From an uncultured Oscillospiraceae bacterium (lineage in GTDB: Bacteria; Bacillota; Clostridia; Oscillospirales; Oscillospiraceae), in NCBI GenBank assembly GCA_934572445.1, contig CAKTLD010000019.1:1-23897 (forward strand): a stretch of DNA of 23,897 nucleotides, given 5' to 3'. Under the pieces are notes generated by a model. That model was not told the DNA's origin. It did no database searches and saw only the letters and a program-made list of their open reading frames with translations. Of this stretch, positions 16,027 through 23,017 are shown one piece after another (positions within the stretch are counted from its first letter, which is position 1; each line of letters begins with the position of its first letter). Both the position numbers and the translations under genes were made by a program.

Positions 16027-17442
16027 TCAGGTGTTGTCACGGCTGATGGGCCTGCGGATCATCAGCGCGAGCAGCGCCTTCCCGTTGAATGGACAAAGCG
16101 GATAGAGATAATGCTTGCCAACAACGGGCTTCGTCGCCGCCAGCAGCGCCACGATGATAACACAGCCGAGCACAAGGCCCGCCCAGTCCAGCGCGCCGAT
16201 CAACAAAAGCAGCAGCAGGCGCAGCAGCTTGAAGGCATAGCCCAGCTCATAGCTCGGCTGGGCGAAGTTCGCAATAGCAACGAAGGCCATATAGGCCAGC
16301 ACCTCCGGCACCAGCCAGTGCGCCTGCACGGCAAAATCGCCGAGCACCAGCGCGCCGAGCATACTGAAGGAATTGGAGAACACATCGGGCGTGTTGAGCG
16401 AGGCAAGCTTCAAAAGATCCACGATGAACTCCGCCAGCAGCAGCTGCACCAGCAGCGGAACGGAATAGTCGCTGTCGATGGCAAGGAACTCCAGCCCCGC
16501 CTGCGTACGCGCGGGGTCCTTGACGAGCAGGAACCACACGGGCGTGATGAACATGGTGAGCAGAAACACCACAAAGCGCAGGATGCGCAGGTAAGTGCCG
16601 ATCAGCGGCGGGAAGTAAAAGTCATTCGACTCCTGCACGAAGTCGAAAAAATGTGTAGGCAGGATCATTGCCGCGGGCGAGTTGTCCACGAGCACGATGA
16701 TGTCGCCCTCCATCACGCAGGCGGTGGCGGCATCGGGCCGCTCGGTGTAGCGGACCTTGGGAAACGGGCTCCACCATTGCTTTTTATCCATCATTGCCTC
16801 GGCGATGCTCTCCTGACTCATCGAGACAGAGTGCACGTCAATCCTCGCGAGCTTTGTGCGCACCTCGTCCAGCAGCACACGATCGACCTTGTTTTCCAGG
16901 TAGCAAAGCACTACATCCGTGCGCGAGCGGTCGGAGACCTTATGGCCCTCGAGCGTGAGCTGCGGGTCGCGGATGCGGCGGCGCAGCAGCGCCGCGTTGG
17001 CCACGAGCGTTTCGATGAAGCCGTCGTGCGCGCCGCGCAGCACCTTGCCGGACGACGGCTCCTCCACCCCGCGCGCAGGGTACTGCTTCGCGTCGATCAG
17101 CGCACATTCGTCATAGCCCTCGACCAGCAGCAGCGTTTTGCCGAGAAACACGCTCGTCACGGCGTTTTTGAGCTCTCTCTCGGCATTCACCTCGCTGAAG
17201 GTGATGTAGCGGTCGATGAACTGCTGCATAGTGCGCGCGTCGTCGACGCGCGACAGCGCCAGCCAAAAGCTCAGCATCCGCTCGATGACCGCATCGTCGC
17301 CGTAACCGTCCACGACCCACAGCCGTGCGTGTTTTTCGCCGACATACAGATCGCGCGCGATCATGTCAAAGCAGCGTCCCACGCCGAGCAGACCGTCCAG
17401 CGCGCGGACATTTTCCTCATAATTTGCCGATAAGACCTCCAT
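16027..17442 (-). CDS. spoVAF: Stage V sporulation protein AF (GerA family membrane protein)
   Basis: A 471-residue GerA-family membrane protein. It starts EVLSANYEENVRALDGLLGV, GRCFDMIARDLYVGEKHARLWVVDG, the form typical of SpoVAF rather than of germinant receptor A subunits. A soluble N-terminal half contains FLGKTLLLVEGYDECALIDAK and a DPQLTLEGHKVSDRSRTDV block, and the C-terminal half (from about residue 270) has the GerA segment with MEGDIIVLVDNSPAAMILP and five or so membrane helices, including LRFVVFLLTMFITPVWFLLV and a Leu-rich helix LLRLLLLLLIGALDWAGLVL. In Bacillus spoVAF sits at the end of the spoVA operon and works in the spore inner membrane during germination; here it stands alone. 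GGGAGG precedes the ATG at 17442, and a sigma-G promoter lies upstream. Confidence 0.92.
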   Translation of the reverse strand: MEVLSANYEENVRALDGLLGVGRCFDMIARDLYVGEKHARLWVVDGYGDDAVIERMLSFWLALSRVDDARTMQQFIDRYITFSEVNAERELKNAVTSVFLGKTLLLVEGYDECALIDAKQYPARGVEEPSSGKVLRGAHDGFIETLVANAALLRRRIRDPQLTLEGHKVSDRSRTDVVLCYLENKVDRVLLDEVRTKLARIDVHSVSMSQESIAEAMMDKKQWWSPFPKVRYTERPDAATACVMEGDIIVLVDNSPAAMILPTHFFDFVQESNDFYFPPLIGTYLRILRFVVFLLTMFITPVWFLLVKDPARTQAGLEFLAIDSDYSVPLLVQLLLAEFIVDLLKLASLNTPDVFSNSFSMLGALVLGDFAVQAHWLVPEVLAYMAFVAIANFAQPSYELGYAFKLLRLLLLLLIGALDWAGLVLGCVIIVALLAATKPVVGKHYLYPLCPFNGKALLALMIRRPISRDNT

Positions 17443-17470
17443 AGCCGCCTCCCGCTTGCTTTTTCTGCCA

Positions 17471-17500
17471 TAGTATGGGCAGAAAAGCGGCATCCTATGC
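17471..17500 (-). promoter_or_regulatory. Sigma-G (forespore) promoter of spoVAF
   Basis: On the - strand GCATA (17496-17500) and CATACTA (17471-17477) are exactly 18 bases apart, matching the Bacillus sigma-G consensus GMATR-N18-CATNHTA at every defined position. The start point would be near 17465, about 22 bases before the ATG. This fits expression in the forespore, as known for spoVA genes. Confidence 0.75.
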
Positions 17501-17503
17501 CGC
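17482..17503 (-). terminator. Terminator of the sigma/partner operon, overlapping the spoVAF promoter
   Basis: On the - strand GCGGCAT-AGG-ATGCCGC (17487-17503) is followed by TTTTC. It comes 16 bases after the stop of the partner gene. The -35 of the sigma-G promoter lies in this stem. A second inverted repeat, TTTTCTGCC/GGCAGAAAA (17461-17486), shares the T-run, so the two hairpins exclude each other. Confidence 0.6.
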
Positions 17504-17519
17504 GAGGCCGGCTGCGCGG

Positions 17520-18161
17520 TCACGACTCTGCAAGCATATCGGAAAGCACGAAGCGGACCTCGCTCTCGGTCTGCTGCATGAGGGCCCACGCCTCCCGCTG
17601 CTCCGCGCTGTTCGGGTCGTACTGGATATCGGATGCATAGAGCACGGCATAGGTCGCATCCTGTGTGGCAAACAGATAGCGGCCAATGCCCGCGAGACCG
17701 CTCTGCCCGAACTCCTCCGCCGACATGGACCGGTCCGCGCACTGGAACACGGTGAAGAGCGTCCCGCGATAGAACATCCCCTCAGCCCCATCAAGCGGCG
17801 TTTGGGCGTCATAGATCTGCTTTACGCATACCTCCCACATCGTGGAGCCATAGGGGGCAAAGGTATCTTCGATCACCTCGTACTTTCCCTTCCAGCCATC
17901 CGGCAGGAGCAGCGTCACGCCGATCTCCGTCAACGTCACTGTCTCCGGCTCCGCGGGCACCTCCACAACGGTCTCCCGAGAAAAGGCGAGCGCCCCCGCG
18001 CCGAAGCTGGAAGCCATCAGGACAAGCACCGCCGCGGTCGCCAAGAGCCGCCGCAGCCTTTTTCTGCGCTCCGCCGCTGCATAACGGGGAAGCTGCTCTG
18101 CCTGCGCCACAAGCCTGTCATCTATGTTTCCGATATGCTCCGCGAACTGCTTTGCGTTCAT
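17520..18161 (-). CDS. Membrane-anchored partner of the sigma factor, probable anti-sigma protein
   Basis: A 213-residue protein with a cytoplasmic N-terminal region of about 38 residues ending in RRKRLRR, one membrane helix (LLATAAVLVLMASSFGAGALAF, about 39-60) and an outside domain of about 150 residues. This layout, with the gene overlapping the sigma gene (ATGA at 18158-18161), is the standard design of transmembrane anti-sigma factors that hold the sigma factor until an envelope signal arrives. No zinc-type HxxxCxxC motif is seen, so it is not of the common ZAS class. The outside region (VTLTEIGVTLLLPDGWKGKY, YLFATQDATYAVLYASD) resembles a small ligand-binding or lipoprotein-like fold, without a family I can name. 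The anti-sigma role is inference from context. Confidence 0.78.
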   Translation of the reverse strand: MNAKQFAEHIGNIDDRLVAQAEQLPRYAAAERRKRLRRLLATAAVLVLMASSFGAGALAFSRETVVEVPAEPETVTLTEIGVTLLLPDGWKGKYEVIEDTFAPYGSTMWEVCVKQIYDAQTPLDGAEGMFYRGTLFTVFQCADRSMSAEEFGQSGLAGIGRYLFATQDATYAVLYASDIQYDPNSAEQREAWALMQQTESEVRFVLSDMLAES

Positions 18162-18715
18162 ACCTCGATCCCCTCGCTTTCCAAATAAGCGCGCAGCCTG
18201 CGCCGCATTTCGTACAGCACCGACTTGACCTTGCTCTGCGAAAAGCCGGTATCACCGCTGATGCTTTCGACCGAATCAAAATACCAGTACCGCCGGATGA
18301 AGAGATTTCGTTTCTCCTCCCTCTGCTGCCATAGAAACGCATTGATCGCGTTTTCGATTCGCCTGCCCTCGGCATCAGATGCAGCGCTGTCCCTGCCGGA
18401 CACGCACTCGCCCAGTTCCTCAAAGGATATAACGGCAGCAGGATTTCGCTTCGCCGCAGACAGGTACTCATACCTCTTCAGCGCCAGATTTCTTGTGATC
18501 CTGCCGATAAAGGCAGAAAACAACCGTGGTCTCTGCTCCGGAATGGTATTCCATACGGCAAGATATGTGTCGTTCACACATTCTTCACTGTCCTCACGGC
18601 TCGACAGGATATTGTCGGCGACACGGGTGCAGAGCCTGCCGTATTTCAAGGCAGTCTCCGCAATTGCAGCCTCCTGCCGTGCCCAATACAGCGCGATGAT
18701 CTGCTCGTCATTCAC
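18158..18715 (-). CDS. RNA polymerase sigma-70 family factor, ECF type
   Basis: A 185-residue sigma factor with region 2 (about 15-85: EDSEECVNDTYLAVWNTIPE and ITRNLALKRYEYLSAAKR) and region 4 (about 120-180: REEKRNLFIRRYWYFDSVES, ISGDTGFSQSKVKSVLYEMR). It would redirect RNA polymerase to a small set of promoters. The start is GTG at 18715, supported by AAGGGGGG about 8 bases upstream. The stop overlaps the start of the membrane partner gene, so both are made together. Sigma factors of this form, with a short C-terminal tail and a linked membrane partner, are common and often multicopy in gut Clostridia. No clean sigma-A promoter was seen upstream; autoregulation is possible but no promoter motif for it could be recognised. 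Confidence 0.92.
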   Translation of the reverse strand: MNDEQIIALYWARQEAAIAETALKYGRLCTRVADNILSSREDSEECVNDTYLAVWNTIPEQRPRLFSAFIGRITRNLALKRYEYLSAAKRNPAAVISFEELGECVSGRDSAASDAEGRRIENAINAFLWQQREEKRNLFIRRYWYFDSVESISGDTGFSQSKVKSVLYEMRRRLRAYLESEGIEV

Positions 18716-18831
18716 ACGCTGTTCCCCCCTTTATTTTTTCGTTGAAGGCGCTCTTCACTATATAAGTACGGTTTTCGCGCGGCAGGTCGTACCGTTCGTT
18801 GAAAAACGCCCAAATTTTTCAGGATATGCAA

Positions 18832-18895
18832 AGGGGCTGTTCTCTTTCGGAAAGAGAACAGCCCCTCTTATTGTGCGCCCCGCGCGGCGCGGGGC
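18832..18895. repeat. Composite two-hairpin intergenic repeat, copy 2 (inverse orientation)
   Basis: A perfect 16-bp inverted repeat AGGGGCTGTTCTCTTT (18832-18847) with complement 18851-18866 around CGG, then a spacer and a GC-only hairpin GCCCCGCG-CGG-CGCGGGGC (18877-18895). Read on the - strand, it is organised like copy 1 (2352-2414): GC hairpin, GGGGCGC, A-rich spacer, GGGG..TTCTCTT stem. It lies just after the DUF2156-GNAT stop (18901) on that strand and may serve as its terminator. Confidence 0.7.
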
Positions 18896-18900
18896 TGCCG

Positions 18901-20301
18901 TCAAACCTCTTTATTGAAATAGTAAAATGTCTCGTCCTCGCCGGATCTGCGCATACAGGCAGACAGCATCTTGTACGATGCGTCATTTTCCTTATAGCAC
19001 TTGGCGACGATGTGACTGAGATGGCGGTCGTAAAGCCCCCACTCCGCCAGCGTCCGGAACGCCTCGGCTCCGTAACCGTGACCCGCGTACCCGGGCGCGA
19101 TACGACAGCCCTCCTCCGCGCCGCCGCGGCCGTCAAAGCGGTAGAGCAGCGCCTCGCCGATGCATTTGCCGTCCAGCCGCACGGCAAAGTTGACCGCGCG
19201 CTTTCTGGCAAAGTCCTCACGCACTACGTCGAGGAAATATGCTTCAAGGTCCTCGCCCTTCCAGTCGGTGCGGTAATCGTAGCCCCACCACCGGTTACGC
19301 TCGTCATCCAGGCACAGGGCGTTGTAGGCGGCGCGGTCCGCGTCGGTCAGGGGCGAAAGCGTCAGCCGTTCGCTTTGGATCGTTGGTATCTCCGTCAGAT
19401 TCTCCAGCTCATTTTTTACGTCGAAACAGTATTTCTCCGCCAGCTCACAGGGCAGGTACTGGAGCTTGGAGGTGCGCAGGCCGCGGTCTCCCGCGTCATC
19501 CTCGCGGTTGAGGTAGCGCACACCGTCGACCGCGTAGCGGCGGGCAAACTCCTGCACCGTCGCAGGATACACGCCCTCATAGCCGTAGAGAGCCTTTTCA
19601 ATGTGGATATGCAGTGTCTCGCCGCAGCGCTCGGCCATGGCGAGCGAGATGAGCCGTCCATCCAGCTCCATGCCGCCGACGTAAAGCCAGGGTTTGCCCG
19701 TCAGGCGCAGCATCGCCTGCGCGAGCTTCAGCTCGCGCTTCGCGCTCTCGGAGGTCTTGCCGAAAACCTCGCCATAATCCTGCCAGAACTGCTCGATGAG
19801 CGGCAGATCATCCCTCCCGAGCGGGCGGAAACGCGCGTCGGGATAGAGCTTGCGGAACTTGTTGACATGGTTGCGCTGGCCGCTGTAGTGGCGGCCCGGA
19901 AACTCGCGCAGGTCGTTCGCCTCGTAGAGGTAGTCGCGCCATGCGCGCGGATTATCAAGATGAAAGTGCGGATAGCGCAGCAGCAGCTGCGGAGCCTTTT
20001 CGCGCGGAACGACCGAGATCTCCAGCGCGATACCGGTCTCCACGCAGTAATTTTCGATAGCGCAGAGCGCGGCATCCTCGTCTCCGTCAGGTCCGGGGAC
20101 GGGATAGTCAAAGCAGGGCTTGCCGTCGATGCAGTTCATCACGATCAGACAGCCGGCGGCCTCGGTGTACTGCGGGTGCAAATGCCCGCGCCACATCAGC
20201 TTGACGAGTGCGGAGTACTCGCACAGGCGGTAGCCGCAGTCCTTATAGTAACGGCGCAGGCGCGTCAGGTCGCGCTGCGCAACGGGCTTGAAGCTCAGCA
20301 T
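18901..20301 (-). CDS. DUF2156-GNAT fusion protein
   Basis: A 466-residue protein made of two related-fold parts. Residues 1-295 form a DUF2156 domain, the family that includes the catalytic part of MprF-type phosphatidylglycerol lysyltransferase; the marks are RDYLYEANDLREFPGRHYSG, QRNHVNKF, and EGVYPATVQEFARRY followed by RYLNREDDAGDRGLRTSKL. Residues 310-466 form a RimJ/RimL-like GNAT domain, starting SERLTLSPLTDADRAAYNAL and with the acetyl-CoA loop PGYAGHGYGAEAFRTL. No membrane helices are present, so unlike MprF it is soluble. The ATG at 20301 follows AAAGGAG. It has its own promoter and sits downstream of the LysR gene. A transfer reaction (aminoacyl or acyl, and acetyl) is family inference; the substrates are unknown. 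Confidence 0.88.
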   Translation of the reverse strand: MLSFKPVAQRDLTRLRRYYKDCGYRLCEYSALVKLMWRGHLHPQYTEAAGCLIVMNCIDGKPCFDYPVPGPDGDEDAALCAIENYCVETGIALEISVVPREKAPQLLLRYPHFHLDNPRAWRDYLYEANDLREFPGRHYSGQRNHVNKFRKLYPDARFRPLGRDDLPLIEQFWQDYGEVFGKTSESAKRELKLAQAMLRLTGKPWLYVGGMELDGRLISLAMAERCGETLHIHIEKALYGYEGVYPATVQEFARRYAVDGVRYLNREDDAGDRGLRTSKLQYLPCELAEKYCFDVKNELENLTEIPTIQSERLTLSPLTDADRAAYNALCLDDERNRWWGYDYRTDWKGEDLEAYFLDVVREDFARKRAVNFAVRLDGKCIGEALLYRFDGRGGAEEGCRIAPGYAGHGYGAEAFRTLAEWGLYDRHLSHIVAKCYKENDASYKMLSACMRRSGEDETFYYFNKEV

Positions 20302-20337
20302 GGGGTCAGATTCTCCTTTGCGATGTGTAGTCCTACT

Positions 20338-20366
20338 ATTTTACCCGCTTTTCCCGCGCATTACAA
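20338..20366 (-). promoter_or_regulatory. Promoter of the DUF2156-GNAT gene
   Basis: On the - strand TTGTAA (20361-20366), 17 bases, then TAAAAT (20338-20343), 36 bases before the start codon. It starts within the short gap after the LysR stop, so the fusion gene can be expressed independently of LysR. Confidence 0.65.
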
Positions 20367-20377
20367 GGCCATTTTTC

Positions 20378-21262
20378 TTACGGCTCCAGCTCGCTGAGCA
20401 CGCGCTGCGTGCAGTCGATGAACTGCTGCAGGGCAGGCGAGCTGTTCTCCCCCGCGCGGCGCGCCATGCCCAGCTCACGCGCGGATGCGGGCTCGACCGG
20501 CACAAGCAAGACATGATCGGCGTGGCCGCGCAGCGTCAGCTCCGTCATCATGCTCACGCCCAGCCCGTGAGCCACCATGCTGATGACCGTGGGGTCATCC
20601 ACGGCGGTTGGCAGGATGTGCGGACGCACGCCCGCGCGGTTAAAAATGCGCATGATATCCTTGTCAAAGCCCTGCGAAGGCATGATAAAATCTCGCCCGT
20701 CAAAATCCTGCAGCGGCAGACCTCTGCGCCCCTCGAGCGGGTAATCCTCCGGCAGCACGGCATACATGGGGTCGTCGCGCAGGTGGATCCACTCGTAGCC
20801 GGACTCCTGCTCCTGACGGCTGACGAAGATGATGTCCATTTTGCCCTGCGCGAGCAGCTCATAGGGGCTGCCGACATGGTCCGCCATACGGATATCCACA
20901 TCCACGTCCGGCCGCTCCTCGCGGAAGCGGCGGATAATGCTCGGCAGCCAGTGCGTAGCCATGCTGGCGTAGGCGCTGACGCGGATGATCTCGCTGCGTG
21001 AGGAGGCGACCTGGGCAATGATACTGTCCAGCCGCGCGTTGGCCTGCAGGAAATCACGGATGGCGGGCGCGACACGCTCGCCGTCCTTCGTCAGGCGCAC
21101 GCCGCCGCGGCCGCGCTCAAGCAGCGTGAAGCCGACCTCGCGCTCGAGCGAGTTCATCATGTGCGTCAGGCCCGACTGGGTATAGCCCATGACCTCCGCC
21201 GCTTTGGTGAAGCTGCCCAAATCAACCGCCATCAACAGCGCTTCCAATTTCTTACTTTCCAC
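20378..21262 (-). CDS. LysR family transcriptional regulator
   Basis: A 294-residue LysR-type regulator. The N-terminal winged helix-turn-helix reads LEALLMAVDLGSFTKAAEVM, GYTQSGLTHMMNSLEREVGF, and TLLERGRGGVRLTKDGERV, with a linker helix following (about 60-88). The effector domain (about 90-294) begins IIRVSAYASMATHWLPSIIR and includes the second-lobe stretch VDDPTVISMVAHGLGVSMMT. The start is GTG at 21262 with AAGGGGAAA upstream; the next in-frame Met would cut into the first helix. It is divergent from the symporter gene, whose promoter overlaps its own, so it probably controls that transporter and itself. The inducer is likely to be linked to the transported amino acid, but this is inference. 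Confidence 0.95.
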   Translation of the reverse strand: MESKKLEALLMAVDLGSFTKAAEVMGYTQSGLTHMMNSLEREVGFTLLERGRGGVRLTKDGERVAPAIRDFLQANARLDSIIAQVASSRSEIIRVSAYASMATHWLPSIIRRFREERPDVDVDIRMADHVGSPYELLAQGKMDIIFVSRQEQESGYEWIHLRDDPMYAVLPEDYPLEGRRGLPLQDFDGRDFIMPSQGFDKDIMRIFNRAGVRPHILPTAVDDPTVISMVAHGLGVSMMTELTLRGHADHVLLVPVEPASARELGMARRAGENSSPALQQFIDCTQRVLSELEP

Positions 21263-21300
21263 AAAAGTATTTCCCCTTTATTACAGTTCTTCATATATTT

Positions 21301-21329
21301 ATTATAATACGTCGCTTTACTCTTTTCAA
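21301..21329 (-). promoter_or_regulatory. LysR promoter (overlaps the divergent symporter promoter)
   Basis: On the - strand TTGAAA (21324-21329), 17 bases, TATAAT (21301-21306), 38 bases before the GTG. The -10 is a perfect match and the -35 matches at five of six positions. Confidence 0.8.
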
Positions 21330-21344
21330 GCGCGATTATATAAT
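21316..21344 (+). promoter_or_regulatory. Symporter promoter (overlaps the divergent LysR promoter)
   Basis: TTTACT (21316-21321), 17 bases, TATAAT (21339-21344), about 96 bases before the symporter start. Its spacer contains the -35 of the LysR promoter on the other strand, so polymerase cannot occupy both at once. ATTATATAAT (21335-21344), a perfect palindrome, covers the -10. Confidence 0.6.
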
Positions 21345-21440
21345 TTACAAAATTTCATTGACAGGTTTCAATGGGATGAAGGTACCGCGGGCCCGTTCCC
21401 GCGCGATACCGCAAAAATTCAGGAGAGAGAGAATCAAATC

Positions 21441-22919
21441 ATGGAAAAGAAAAAAAGTGTCGGCTTTGCCAGCAGCCTCGGCTTTATCCTGGCAGCCGCA
21501 GGCTCCGCGGTGGGTCTGGGCAACATCTGGGCATTCCCCTACAAGACTTCGCAGAACGGCGGCGCAGCCTTCGTACTGCTTTATGTAGCCTGCGTTATCT
21601 TCATCGGCTTTGTCACGATGCTCAGCGAGATCTATCTGGGCCGCCGCGCCGCGGCCAACCCCATCAGCGCGTATAAGAAGGTCCGCAAGAACCTCGGCTG
21701 GTGCGGTCTCGTCGCCATCCTGATCCCCACGTTCATCACCTGCTACTATGCGGTGCTCGGCGGCTGGACGACGAAGTTTGCCGTTAACTCCTTCCGCGGC
21801 AACGCAGGCATCCTTGCCGACTTCTCCGTCAACACCGGCGAAGTCATCCTCTTCACCGCCATCTTTGTCGCTATCGCCACGATCATCATTGCCTGCGGCG
21901 TGGAAGAGGGCATCGAGCGCATGTCCAAGGTGCTCATGCCGATCCTGTTCCTCATCGTCGTCGGCGTGGCCATCTATTCCCTGACACTGGGCGACGGCGT
22001 CGCCGAGGGTCTCGCGTTCTATCTCAAGCCCGACTTCTCCGTCATCACCTTCAAGAGCGTGCTGGCCGCGATGGGACAGGCGTTTTTCTCCCTGTCGCTC
22101 GGCATGGGCATCATGATCACCTACGGCTCCTACACCGGCCGCGGCATCAACATCGTCGAATCCACAGCGATGATCTGCCTGTTCGACACGCTCGTCGCTC
22201 TGCTGGCGGGTCTTGCCATTTTCCCCGCCGTTGCGCACTTTGACCCCAGCCTGCTGGACAGCAGCAAGGGCGTCGCGCTCATCTTCATCATCCTGCCGCA
22301 GGTGTTCGACTCCATGGGCTTTGCGGGCAAGCTCGTCAGCTTCGCCTTCTTCATCATGGTCGTCATCGCCGCCATCACCTCCGTTATGTCCCTCATCGAG
22401 GTCGCCACGCAGTTCGTCATCCAGAAATTCAAGGCCAACCGTAAGGTCTCGGCTATCACTGTAGCGGTGATCTGCTTTGTTGTCTCCATCCCCGTCGGCA
22501 TCTCGCTGGGCCATGTCGCCATTCTGGAGGAAAGCTCCCCCGCGCTCTTCGGGCTGGACTGGCTGACGTTCTTCGATGAGGTCACCAATACCGTGCTGAT
22601 GCCCATCTGCGCGCTGTTCGCCTGCATCGCCGTTGGCTGGATCATCAAGCCCCAGAATGCCATCGCCGAGATCGAAAGCGAAGGCACATCGATGGCACCC
22701 TGGCTCAAGCGCTTCTACAGCGTGATGATCCGCTACATTACGCCCGTTCTGATCATCGTTGTCGAGGTTGGCGGTCTTGCCTCCGAGATCGAGGCCGGCA
22801 ACATCGCCGTCGTGGTCTTCGCCTACGCGCTGATCGCCGTGTGCGCCGTTGTATACTTTGCCTTCCTGCGCAACAGCTACACCGGCACCAATGCCGACGA
22901 AAAGCTCAAGAAAAAATAA
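21441..22919 (+). CDS. Sodium:neurotransmitter symporter family transporter (SNF/NSS)
   Basis: A 492-residue membrane transporter of the NSS family, which couples amino acid uptake to the sodium gradient (LeuT, MhsT and relatives). The first helix has the hallmark AAAGSAVGLGNIWAFPY, whose unwound G-L-G centre and backbone form the sodium and substrate sites in LeuT. About eleven or twelve hydrophobic segments are seen, including LGWCGLVAILIPTFITCYYA (helix 3), AFFSLSLGMGIMITYGSYTG (helix 6, the second unwound helix) and SFAFFIMVVIAAITSVMSLI (helix 8). The tail ends NADEKLKKK. The ATG at 21441 is preceded by AGGAGAGAGAG; the frame upstream is open but not protein-like. Likely controlled by the divergent LysR. 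The substrate cannot be told from sequence; hydrophobic amino acids are usual for bacterial members. Confidence 0.95.
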   Translation: MEKKKSVGFASSLGFILAAAGSAVGLGNIWAFPYKTSQNGGAAFVLLYVACVIFIGFVTMLSEIYLGRRAAANPISAYKKVRKNLGWCGLVAILIPTFITCYYAVLGGWTTKFAVNSFRGNAGILADFSVNTGEVILFTAIFVAIATIIIACGVEEGIERMSKVLMPILFLIVVGVAIYSLTLGDGVAEGLAFYLKPDFSVITFKSVLAAMGQAFFSLSLGMGIMITYGSYTGRGINIVESTAMICLFDTLVALLAGLAIFPAVAHFDPSLLDSSKGVALIFIILPQVFDSMGFAGKLVSFAFFIMVVIAAITSVMSLIEVATQFVIQKFKANRKVSAITVAVICFVVSIPVGISLGHVAILEESSPALFGLDWLTFFDEVTNTVLMPICALFACIAVGWIIKPQNAIAEIESEGTSMAPWLKRFYSVMIRYITPVLIIVVEVGGLASEIEAGNIAVVVFAYALIAVCAVVYFAFLRNSYTGTNADEKLKKK

Positions 22920-22940
22920 GCTTGTCTGTATCTTAACGGC

Positions 22941-22977
22941 AAGTCCGCCGCCCCTGCGGGCGGCGGACTTCTTTTTT
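22941..22977 (+). terminator. Terminator of the symporter gene
   Basis: AAGTCCGCCGCCC (22941-22953) and GGGCGGCGGACTT (22958-22970) form a perfect 13-bp stem around CTGC, followed by CTTTTTT. It lies 21 bases after the stop. Confidence 0.95.
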
Positions 22978-23017
22978 GCATTGCGGGCGCATAGGATGGG
23001 CGACGAGGTGATGAACT

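Noticed and set aside
18716..18830. Possible ECF-type autoregulated promoter before the sigma gene
   Set aside because: I could not find a GGAAC-like -35 with a correct spacing to a CGTC-like -10, nor a good sigma-A pair.
21358..21363. Perfect TTGACA as the symporter -35
   Set aside because: No acceptable -10 is found 16-18 bases downstream (the sequence there is GGTACC-like).
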